From Cheiracanthium punctorium (lineage: Eukaryota > Arthropoda > Arachnida > Araneae > Cheiracanthiidae), in NCBI GenBank assembly GCA_038373885.1, contig JAWZYV010012243.1, forward strand, positions 124,001 to 188,000: a stretch of DNA of 64,000 nt, in the 5' to 3' direction. The position numbers and the translations under genes were made by a program. The notes beneath the pieces were generated by a model that had not been told where the DNA came from, searched no databases, and saw only the letters and a list, made by a program, of their open reading frames with translations. Below, piece after piece: positions 15,101-27,100 of the stretch (position 1 is its first letter; every line of letters begins with the position of its first letter).

Positions 15101-18100
15101 GTTCAACGAATAATACTGTCTTCTATTTATTGAACTTATTAGATTAATTTTGTTAATCCCTTTAACATGCCAACTCAAGTATTAAGTTACGACAAGTTTC
15201 AATTACAGAGAACCCATACCATTTTTTTTTGGGGGGGGGGACATCATATATAAATCCCATTTTCGTTGAAAGAGGCTTCAATCTCATTCTTGCACACACA
15301 GCATACTGCTTTTAGACCTGGCCTGGCTGTGCATGCTCTTAAAGCCCCGAAATCAGTCGAAAGGGAAACCTCAGAAAAGCGTTATGAAATAGCACCTTAC
15401 AAAAAAAAAAAAGTATTGCTTTCCCCATCCTGTTTATTTTTCGTTCATTCTTTCAAAGGGCGTGTTTCACATAGTCGTAATGCATACAGGGACGTATTTA
15501 CAAGATCGCCAATGAGGCGACTGCCCCACAACAAAACACTCCTTTCAAAAAATCTCTCCACATTCTCCCCTTTCAGTGCCTAATTTATAATTAACGCTGG
15601 CGAAACAGTGGACAGTCTTGTTCCTGCGATGAAGATGCGACATTTTTATTGACCTATAAATAGTATTTCTCGTATTTTCTTCTTACGGTTATAGTCGGAT
15701 CTTTCAGTTGTGTGTTTCACCAGTGAATCATGGCATCAAATAAATGTTATTTGTTTTACTGCCTGTATACGCTCATATATATATGTGTGTGTGTGTGTGT
15801 TCCTAAGTTTGGGGTTACATTTATGACAACGAAGTTCTTCGTCAGGACGAAAATAGCATTTTTTTAAATGTCATGGGCATGCTCGTAGATATTTTTAAAT
15901 TGATATTTAACGGTAATGATGGTGTAAGTTTCACTTTATTTTTTCTTCCTCTTAGAAGAGGCGGGGAAATGATCCAGGTTCTGTGATTCGCTGTTGTGGG
16001 TTTGTAGCAATTTCTAGAACGTTTTTCATACCTTACATATGCAGTTTTTTTCTTTTTTTTTAAAGAAAACGGAGTTTGCGAGAGAATTCATGCATGAAAG
16101 TGCGATTTTATTCTCATTTCTTCTGTGTGTGAGTGCTATATATCAAAAACCTTAAAAATAAAATAGTTTCACTCTAAGTAGAGTTCAGCATTATTCGTGC
16201 ATTTCTTTTTTATAGTTCTTCACATTTTACTAAGGTCTTAACTCATTCCTTTGTTGAAATGCTTCGATCAATTCAAATGACAAAAAATTATGTGCTTACA
16301 CCTTTTTCCAACTTTCAGATATTCAGTTTGTATTTAACTTTTTTTAATGTGTATCTGAATGCTCTAGTTATATAAAGTATTACAATCCCATTATCAGCAA
16401 TCTCATGTTGTTTATTTATATGTGACAAAAGATCATTATTTTAAACATTAAATGAATTTCAGTGACGGACGAAAAAAGAAAGAGTCAATAACAATGTGGT
16501 TTTATGATTTTCTTGTATTCAAATTTGTGAATCTGATGAGAGTTTATTTACATTTTTAAAAATTACCGAAATTTTCCAGTCTAATTTTTTTGCCTCGTTG
16601 ATCGATCGTAAATGTCATGTCTGAAATCTATTCTATTATTTTAATTTTATAATTGTGTTACTAATTGAAATGTTAGTTGAATCTGCTGGCTCAACTTATA
16701 AGGTTTATATGCTAAAGCACTATGAATATGCTTAAGAAAATTGTAGTTATTCATAACAAGGATAAATTTATAGCATAAAATACGAATAGTCAAGAAAATT
16801 GTATTGGATGTTAGTTTATGTGTGTGCGCGTGATGGCAATTTTATGGGGAGTAGGATTAATGGTTCAAATTATTAAATCCCTGGTAATTTACACCTCATC
16901 CTCATCCACCGTTCAATTTATCAATTTTTAGATCCACCACTGTATGTGCAAGTTGGAAGAAGGCTTCTGTGCTTCTCCATATACTTGAGTCGATAGTGAG
17001 CTCCATGTTTTATCTGCCAAATATCTATCTAGGAAAATCGGGTAATTTACACCTCAATCTCACCTACCGTTCAATTTATCAAATTTTAGATTCACTACTA
17101 TATGTGCAAGTTGGGAGAAGGCTTCTATGCTACTCCATGCACTTGACTCGATAGTGAAATCCATGTTTTATCTGCCAAATATCTATCTAGGAAAATCGGG
17201 CTCGTTGGTTAAAAGGAGCTCTTTGCGTTATCTCTAACGCAGGTTCCACTTTGATCATAGTCCAAAACATGGATCGCCATTTGATCGTGACTAATTATGG
17301 TGCCTCACTCGCACCGATGAAAATTCGAGCACCGTCCCGCGTCAGAAAATGATTGAAGCCCTAATCTTACTCATCAGATGTGTCACGTTCACATCATACG
17401 TCCATTAAATGAAAAAAGTGGGGAAACGTATAAAGGAACTGAAATTGGAACACGGAAGGAAGACACGCACTATATGTATTGCCGATCGAAAGTGTCTCCT
17501 TATATAGTATGCTCTTGGTGAGTTTAGTAGAAATGAAGCAATGATCAATAACATATTTTTGCGAGGAGGAATTTAATTGTTACATTCCTTTCATCAGAGG
17601 AATATTTAGGAGTAAAGGATATCGAATGTTTTAAACCTACAGTGCATATTGTAGCCAGTTGGCTACACTCTCATTCTTTCCATGATAAAAAGAAAATGCT
17701 GCAGTTTTTGTCTAAAATATGCATTTAAAATAAATATAAGACCTTATGAAAATAAATTTTAGTATTTTTTGAACAAACAAGCATGAATTCAGCGGGTGCA
17801 TCCAGTTCACAGAACAAATTTTTGCCGAATTTTTGACTGCATGTAATTTTTATTGATAAATGAAAATAAAAACAAAACTATTAAAAAATAGTAGTATAGT
17901 ACTAGAGATTAGTAGTCAGAAAAAGTAGAATTAGGCTATATTACTTAATTTTGTTTTATGAGAGCCATAGGGCGGACATTCAAATTTTTCGAATTTGAAA
18001 TTTTTTCACGATTTTTATGGGAAACTACATGCTGAAATTTTTTAAACTATTTTTCCTAGAACAAGTAAGTCTAAATGAAGTTACAATTTTATTTTCAGCC

Positions 18101-21100
18101 CATTTTTAAAAAATCATGCATTCTAGGATTAGTAGTGAGTACCTTATAGACTGCATTTCAGAACGTGATCTTTTATTTATTTCTCATCTCTTGAGTCTTC
18201 GTCGCTTTATTTTAGCCAAAATCTTTTGTGGTCTACCATTTAATTGTAGGCTCACATTTTTCTCTAAAGGTTTTCTTTATTTAAAGGTAAATAATACAAA
18301 GATCAAAATAAATAATGCAAATGCTAAAATGCGATGTTCAGGAGCAACATCCTTGCATAAAAAAAAAAAAGAGTTGTTGGGAAAAGTCGATAGTCTGTAC
18401 TTATTTGCAAAGATAGGGGTAAATGGATATAAAGTCTTTAGAAGCAATATCATTTTTTTAAAAAAAAGGTTGGAGCATTTATCACATTCCACGAATTGTA
18501 CATTGTATCATTGGTGACTAAATGATTATTTGGAAAGGGAAGGGGGAGGGTTACATCCGCGTACTGCCCCAGAAATATAATATATTTTAGTGTTTAACCG
18601 CTTCTACGTGGCTTAAGCTACCTGTTAAAGGTCAGCAGCAATAAAATCACGAGATGATAGGGCGGTGTAGAAGTAGAGAACAGTCGAAAAAACTCGACTA
18701 AACGAGAACGTAAATCATTTGTAACATATATTTTTTTCTGTGAGCTTGGTGGGGGGGTGCTACCCCCCTCCCTGCCCATAGATATGGGCAGCCATGCATT
18801 GTATATTTGCCCATTTGATGCGGGAAACATCGTTTTTATTGATTTTCGAGTACAAGATCTAAATTTACAATTGAAGATCTAATAAAAGATTTTTTCACCT
18901 GTGTTATTGAAACAAAAACGCTACATACTTTCAATCTGTGTATCTTGAATAATTTCATGCATATTTTTTTCTCATATTTCTTGTTAGTTTGTATTTGATT
19001 AAAGTATTCTAAACATTTTACTCATTTACTTCTTATTACAGCTTCTTTTGAGCCTGGCTAAGTCCATATTTGAAGAAACTTCTTCCTTGGATCGCCTCAT
19101 CAATAAAATAATGGTGAAAGCAGAAGAAATACTTCAATGTGAAAAATGCAGAGTGTATCTTGTAGATACGGAGCACGATGATCAGGTAAATTTATCGATC
19201 TATCTCTTTATTTGAACTAAATTGAAGGTTTAAAATTCTTTTTCCAATTTCTGATTGGTAACACGTCTTCCTCTAATACCTTTAAGTCCTCTTCGTGATA
19301 TGGTGAATTTTATTTTGCTGCTCCACTGCGCTTTTAGAGTAATGGTGCAAAACTTCTTCGAGAATTTTCAAATTTCATTTTCCTTTTACATTTGCGAAAT
19401 AGAAACAAAATAAAGCGATTTTATGATATTAAAGTATATTTTAACTTGATAATTAGATTGAGTACTCTTGTTCAGCTATCAGTCATGGGAATCAGCTATC
19501 ATTCCATGGGAGGGTGCGTCCCATTAATGTTAGCCCTTGTTGAGGCAAACTCTTGTGGCGGCGTTGCTAGTTCCCACGCCTTATTCAAAATATTTTATGG
19601 CTAAAGGTTTTTTATAGCATATTAAAAAATAAAAAAACTTGCATTTTACGGGCGCTGATAAATGCCTATGTAAAGTATTAATCGGTTCTCGGTTTACAGA
19701 GCATTTCACATGTTTATTTTTCCACATTCATTTACTTGAAAAGCCTTCATAATATCTTTAACATACATGAGCGTCGCAGCCTATTTCGGGATGCGGGGAC
19801 ACCCCTCCCCCCCAATTTGTTAATGTATATAGTGAAAAGCGAGCATATTTTGGTTTTCGTCCATTCGCCAATAATCAACTGGTAGCGACACATGGTAACA
19901 TACTTTCTGCATTGCAAATTCAATACATTTATCAACAGTTCCTCCTCCTCATTTAACATTTGTAAAATGGATATTGAATTTTGTTCTTTTGCATTGCGCA
20001 TGTGCATTGTACTATTTCTAGTGGCTTTTTTCCGCTCTTCACTTCCATAAAACTGTTCTTTAAAGTTATAGTGCTGCCATCTAGTAATATTTCATGTAAA
20101 TGAAACTAGCTTTGCTGCAGAAAAATTTTTATTTTAACTTTGAAACTCGTGATTGGGCATACTTCGCATCGTCTCGTTAATTTAGCTTGATCAATTTTTA
20201 AAGCATTTTCTTACTCATTAAACATTTAATTTAGAATGTTTGTTAAATTAACTCTCTCTCTCTTTTTTTCCAGAGCTTTTATCAGAGACTGGATTGCATA
20301 TCAGAAGATAAGTCAAGTCCTCTCCCTCCTATTTTCAATCCCAAAAAGTTTTCTAAACCTCAGGTAACAATATAAAATTATTTTAAAATAGTTTGATCAT
20401 AGTTGTATTTTAAAGTTTATTTTATTACCTGAAACATTCCATTAGTTTCAAATCAAAAACGCTCAAAGTGTTTTCGTTTCAGGATGTTATATTTACTACA
20501 ATTTTCGAGCTTAGACGAGATGAACAAGAGATAAGGCGGCCCAGGTATGTTTAAAATGCTTCTTAAACTAATATGTAAGCGTAAAACTTCTTAATTACTC
20601 CAAAATGTAGCCATACCTTCGTTATAACAAGACTTACTGAAAAATTCCCAAATGCTGTTGAATCTCAGTTAATTACATACTTAATTTTTAGTATACTAAA
20701 CTTATTTCTTCCGCAAATCGGCGCTTTTAGAATTCTAGCAATAGGATCAACACCATATCAAAAACATAATTTTTGGTAACATTTTGTTTAGATTAGGTAA
20801 GATTAAAGTTAACATTCTTCTGCATTTCTCGCCTTAATTCAAAGATAGCTGTACATAGTATGTGAGTTCTAGTTCACTTTTGAAGACCTGAGCACTAGCA
20901 ATAGTAATCTCAAAACCGCAAGCTCAACAGAGCCCGAAATTCAAAATAATTAATCAATATGAGCCTACTTTACTCAAGATCTTGCCCAAAGGGCAATGCA
21001 CATTCATATTTTATCTCTCTTACTAATCAAAGCATTGCGGTATAGAATTTTGTTTAGTTGTCATGGCAGTACAATATACAACTAATTGTCGAAATGCAAT

Positions 21101-24100
21101 ATCATTAAAACAATTTCACAGCTCCATTTCCTCAGAAGCAGATATAATATGCCTTCATTGGTATATGCAAGGTGTCCCATAACAATTGGTACAAAATTTA
21201 AGGGGAGGCCGGGCACATAATAAGGAATAAGAATCACACAGCAGTGTGGGGTCAGAAATGTCGTCTTCATGTAGCAGTTCATAATCACTTCAGAAGGAGC
21301 GCTAAAATAATAGTGAACTTTCTGACCATTGTTCTTCAAGAATTAATGTATCTTTCACAGAAAACAAATGAATAAATTTTATAGTTTAAAAAATTCTATT
21401 TCATTTCATGGGCGAAAATTTTGGCGACAAGCCTATTGTTTATGAAACTTTTCAGAAATTAAACGAACACTTAAACGATTTTTCCAAAGTGTTTATTAAC
21501 AGGTAAGTAAAAACAGCATTTTTGACCCCACATTCCTATGCGATTCTGATTCCTTATTATGTGCCCCATCTCCCCTTAAATTTTGTACCAATGGTTATGG
21601 AACACCCTGTATATGAGTGTTGAGTCAACTCACTAGTCTTAAAAACAATACAGATTAGTTATTAAAAAGAGAGACATAACCATAAATACAATATCAAAAG
21701 TAGCAATAAACGTTAAGTCGCCATTCTTAAATATAGAAACAATTACTAGTGCGTTTAGCAGTCTGTTTTTTACTTCAATTTAGAACAAGCACGTTTATTA
21801 CTGAGTCTTTTTTTAGAAAATCTATTCACCAGAGATTTAAATAAATGAGAATTCCGCTTCAGACTCTGATGGAAGACCACCATGAATTAATTACACAGCC
21901 TGAGTCCGTCTCGTTAATAGTATATAGAGATATGCTGAAAGGGAAAGTGGTTTTGCGTTCAAAGAAGCTGAATTTTTTTTGCGTGAAATTTAAATACATG
22001 CTTTCTTTTACCTGTACTTTTAAGCGGCAATACATTTTTTTTCCCTTCAAAAACTGGCAAAAATTTTTTTAAACTTTTTATACCTTCCTCCGGCAAGAGC
22101 AGCGCCCTTAAAGCACGTATTATTTATTGTGGATATTTCATTCTTGTTCTTGTTGTTGAGTATTGTTCTGTGCGATTATAGTTCAAAACAGTTTTTTCTT
22201 CAATTTTGAAATTTCTTTCAAGTATATGTTTTTATCATATTTATTTATTTTATTTTTATGGGGAATCGTCATTGTTTAATTTCAGCTTAAAGGACCTTTC
22301 AGGATCTGAAGCCGCTCATGCTCACTTTGCTCGTCACGTGGTTGCAACCGAACAAGTAATTTTTATTTTTTACTTTTATTTCAAGTTATTTATCATTATT
22401 AACCATTTATAGTTTTCACATCTTGCATTAGTACGCACTATTTAATGGAGTCAAAATCAATTAGGCTATGTTCGTTATTCAATACATTTCTATTGACTCT
22501 ACGCATTGATTAGATTCAAACATTGTAGAAGAGACATGGTTCAGTATCATTTTTGTAAATCAGAAAACATGATTCAGTATCATTTGTTTGATTAGAAAAT
22601 CATTATTATAATTTTAGTATAATAAAACAAGTTTTAGTATAATAAAACAAAACAATGCAATTACCAGAAAGTTGATTTCGCTTAATAATTTATCAATTAA
22701 TCATGCATATTGTTGAAGAAACAACTTGTAGTAGTTTTTGAAGAAAATATAATTGTATTAATTAAATAAATCAGTATAAAAATGTATTTTTGAACGTAAA
22801 CATCATGGTTTGTATAATGCTTATTAATGAATTCTGAAAATGTTTTTTACTGACCTAAACTTATTTTTGTGCATCTTAAAAGAAAATCATAAATATAATT
22901 ATCTTAATAATATTTCAACATTTTTATGCTTAACACTGGCTGAACGATCATTTTGAGCATTGGAAGAACTTGCAGAGAAAGTCAGGTTGCAGTGACAACA
23001 CCATTAGAGCAAATGGGATTTTTATTTAAATGTAATTATTGGTGAATTAATATGCTTCATAATCAATACCTGTCTCTCTTTTAACGGTGTATTAACCAGA
23101 TAGTCAGGCTTGTATGCCTGCATGCTCACATTTGCGTGCGTACGTTTAAATAAGCTTTTCCCATGTTAATATTTTTTTTTCTTTTCCTATCAGGTACTTA
23201 ATGGTGCCTTTTTTTTCTTATTGCAGACATTTAACTGGTCTGGAACAGATGATGAGATCAGAGATGTGAGAAGTAATAATATATCAGCTGTTCCAAGTGA
23301 TGTAAGATCATTTATTTATTTATTACTACTAAAGTATTATTTTTACTTTAACCAAAGTATTGACATAAAAAGATTCAGGTGTACTGTCAAGTGTTTAACC
23401 TCTTTATGTTCAAGTTATAAACATATTAATTTTTTCTTTCGAAATTGACCTCGTTTCAAAAATCGTCAGTAAATACTTTTCCCTCCGTTCGCTTCTGTAT
23501 TTCTAATGTTAACCATCTGGCTGACCTGCAATCTGTAAAGTTGCTTTTCCGGTACCACATTTTTAAATTGCATGCAAAAAGTAATGCATATTTCAACAAA
23601 TACAATTTTGTGTGAAGTGGATTACATTTCAATGCTGTTAAAAACCTCGCATTGGAACGAGAATGTAATTAAAAGTATTTGCGGAGTGTAACGAAAGTAT
23701 AGACGCAGTTTTCTCAATCAGAGGATTGATACTATTCATTTTACAATCTGTATTTTTAAAGAGTACATTTCCTGCCTATTTTTATTATATGTTGAACTCT
23801 AGAAAATAATATTTTACTTTATTTTAATGTAGCATTTCAAACAATTTTTATCTATTAAAACTTTGTTCTCTTTTCTCCTCTCTAGTTCCCTGCTGAAAAG
23901 TTAAAAAGCCGTGTTTTGTCCATACCTATTTTCAACAGTGATAATAAAGTTATTGGTGTTGCACAGTTAGTTAATAAATTAAAAGGGCAGGTGTTCACAG
24001 AATGTGATATCAGTACACTAGAGGTACTATTTTTTCTTTTTTTGTTTTTCACTAGTGTTCTGAAATTTTCTTATGATATTGATCTTTTTCTAATGCTTTT

Positions 24101-27100
24101 AAAAATTCTATTTCCCGACTGTAACATTTAGCAGATAAATGAAATGACCAAATATTTTTAAGCATCTTTAATAGTAACATTTATATAATGTGAAATATGC
24201 CACTTAGAAAGTTTTTTCGATCTTTCGAGTAGCATATTGCGAATTTATCATAAGCATAACTTAATTTTTGCATATTGCGAATTTATCATAAACATAACGT
24301 AATTTTTGCGTAACACTTTTTACACTCAGAAAGGATTCCTCACTCGATCTATTATTGAAAAAGCTTTTTACAGTTGGAAATTGAAAAAAGTATTGCTTTA
24401 AATATTGAGGAGCTTGAGAACTTTCAGATTTTTAAAATCCTATGTTTTTTTTTTTCAGTATAAATTTTCAGAACAATCAGTTGAGTAATTTAGAGTAAAG
24501 TTAAACGGATATACATACATACATCGATGCATGCGCCATTTTTATTTATATAGACGTGGCAGAGACATCTAGTTTCTTCTTTTAAGACAAGATTAGAATA
24601 AATGTTTATATATTTTTATTGGTTTGCTTTGTTTTCATGTTATACTAATCTTATTTTACTTACTTTTATTTTTTGCAATTTACAGGCATTTTCTATATTT
24701 TGTGGTCTGGGTATTTATAATACGCAAATGTATGAAAATGCAAGCAAATTAATGGCAAAGCAGAAAGTTGCTCTAGAAGTTTTATCATATCATGCGTCAT
24801 CCTCACTAGAAGAAACAAAAAGACTCATGGTAAGAGTACGTTGAATTTTTCTACTAGATTAATAAACTTTTGGATGCCCACTAAATGTATTCTAAAGGAA
24901 AATGTATTTTTTGCAGTCGTAACACTTGGCTTGGTCATTTCAAAAACCAACGAAGTTATGAAATAATAGTTTTTCAGAATCCATTAAACTGTACTACACA
25001 CAAATGCGATATTTTTTTAAAGATATTATTATTATTATTATAATTATTATACATAGTTTCAAAGTATTGAAGCTGTCTGCAATATTTACATTTTATTTAC
25101 ATTTCATTCAAAATATATTAAGAGACTGTTTTCATTCGTATTAGCAAGAAACAAATTTTAGTCCTTTCAAAATTAAACAAGCAGTTATATTTATTATATA
25201 TTTATTTAAAAAGTAAGATATTTATATCTAAAACTGTTTACGTACTTTTCATATTAAAAGATGTAATCATATTCACATCATGTTTATCTTTGGTTTGTAA
25301 TGGGTTGATTATTATGGCGATTACACTAGCTCGTTTAACCGTAAAAAAATTTTGCGGACATGCATGGTTTTCTACCAAATTGATAGATTGCCTATAAAGG
25401 TACACTGAAAAAATGTCAGTTATTTTTACCAGCATATCGTGTTATAGTTGCTTGAAACTACAACTTAATGAAGATTGTAACAACAGAAAGTTATGCTGCA
25501 GTTACCAGTAACTACAATACAACGCACAGGTAAAAGCAATACAAAATTTTAACAGTGTACGCTCGTTCCCTCTCACAATACCCCAATCCCACCCCACCCC
25601 CCCAAAAAAAGAAAGAAAATATTAAACACACTTATATTTAAAATACGCAATAAAGTAATATATATTAAAAGCGTATCATAATCCATGTGTGATTCTTATT
25701 TGCCTTTCTAGTTTCATTGAGTTGGAAAGGGTATCATATTCCGTGAGTGTGTCGTATTTACTTTTCTTGTTTCATGAAACACTTCTTTAGGAATGAAATC
25801 CATGCTAAAATCGCCTACTAAAACTTTTACCGTACCTTACACTGATGTAGACGCCTTTGTAGACGCTAATATTCCTATAAAAATAAACAGTAAGATTTGT
25901 AAGATTTGGCAACACATAACGTAGTAAACAATATTTAGCTGGAATATTTTAAGCGAGTTACTCTGTACCTTAATATGGGAGAATACTTCACTGTTTTTTA
26001 TTTTTACGGTGAATCTTAAATATTTACAACTATCCTCTTCATGTTTGTAATTTTTCTTTGTCGTTCTTTTAACAGCACGTATCCATACCAACTGCTGAAA
26101 AGTTCAAGCTGTGCAGTTTCGATTTCAGCGACTTCAGACTGAGCGATGATGATACTTGCCAAGCTGCAATCCGTATGTTCATGGATTTAGATCTCATCCG
26201 AAAATTTCGCATTCCATATCAGGTAAGATAAATTGTGAATTTAACTTCTCTTATTTACTCCTTTATTCGCATTCATACTCATCAACTCTTGTTACGGATA
26301 TGCCGTCATGTAGAATTTCGAGACAAGTTTCAAGCTTTCGTCCTTCATCAAACGAGATTTACTGATCCTTGAGGGAAGCGTAAAAATACCTAGTAACGCC
26401 ATTTCAACACATTTAAGAAGGATTTATTATTTTAGTTTGCATGACTTACCGTCGGCAGTCTGACTGCTTTAAGTATTCTCAGACTGTTACATTTAATGTG
26501 TTAGTAAAAAAGTTAAAGAATAATGGTGGATATATTTCGTTGTTTAAACCCTCCAATATACCACTCTGCTCGTGCTGAGTTGTAAATCCACTCTGCTCGT
26601 GCTCAGTTGTAAATATATGCGACAGGCCAAAACTTCTCAAAGAATAATAGCATTATGGTTACGCATTCGTAAAATAAAGATAGAAAAGAATGGTTTTTGC
26701 CATTTTTTTTATACCGTATTATTCTGAAACAGTGTAAAGAGGGAATACAGCGTAATTAAAATAAAATACATGGGCGAAAAAGTTTTTTATAATTGATACA
26801 CTTAACATATTTCAATTTCCTTTATCTTTTGCTGAGTGGTATTTTCTAAATGTTTTTGAAATGCCCGAAAAACGTATGAGATAAATTTAGTTTAGATGGT
26901 GATTTAAAAAACAGAGTAATGGCACTGAGCACTTTATCAAATAAAAATTAAATGCTGAAATATTCCTTTTTCTTCTTGTTGTAGGTGATGTGTAGGTGGA
27001 TTTTAAGTGTAAAGAAAAATTATCGTCCCGTTATTTATCACAATTGGCGACATGCTTTGAATGTCACACAAACTGTATTTGCAATGCTAATGGTAAGTTC

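Larger units (their letters stand above)
6169..19041 (+). other. 12.9-kb PDE intron
   Basis: The flanking exons join without missing residues. It holds a MITE (12821-13254), a 158-bp tandem duplication with a tRNA-like tail (16883-17262), low-complexity runs (poly-T near 11286, G runs near 11481 and 15230) and a lone transposon-like end at 9044 (CAGTGGTGACCTAAATTGTG) with no partner found. Nothing else was recognised. Confidence 0.6.
23302..26075 (+). other. three PDE introns, mostly plain
   Basis: Introns 23302-23885, 24024-24685 and 24830-26075, between the exons listed. The second has a 38-bp tandem duplication (24233-24308), the third a small MITE (25403-25557) and C/A-rich low complexity at 25580-25620. 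Nothing else seen. Confidence 0.5.

Noticed and set aside
15266..15583. 105-codon open frame, plus strand
   Set aside because: Lies between low-complexity runs, has no domain, and sits within an intron in which both flanking exons join cleanly.
18116..18517. 133-codon open frame in the long PDE intron
   Set aside because: Low-complexity Lys/Asn/Phe composition, interrupted by an A run, no domain and no splice support.
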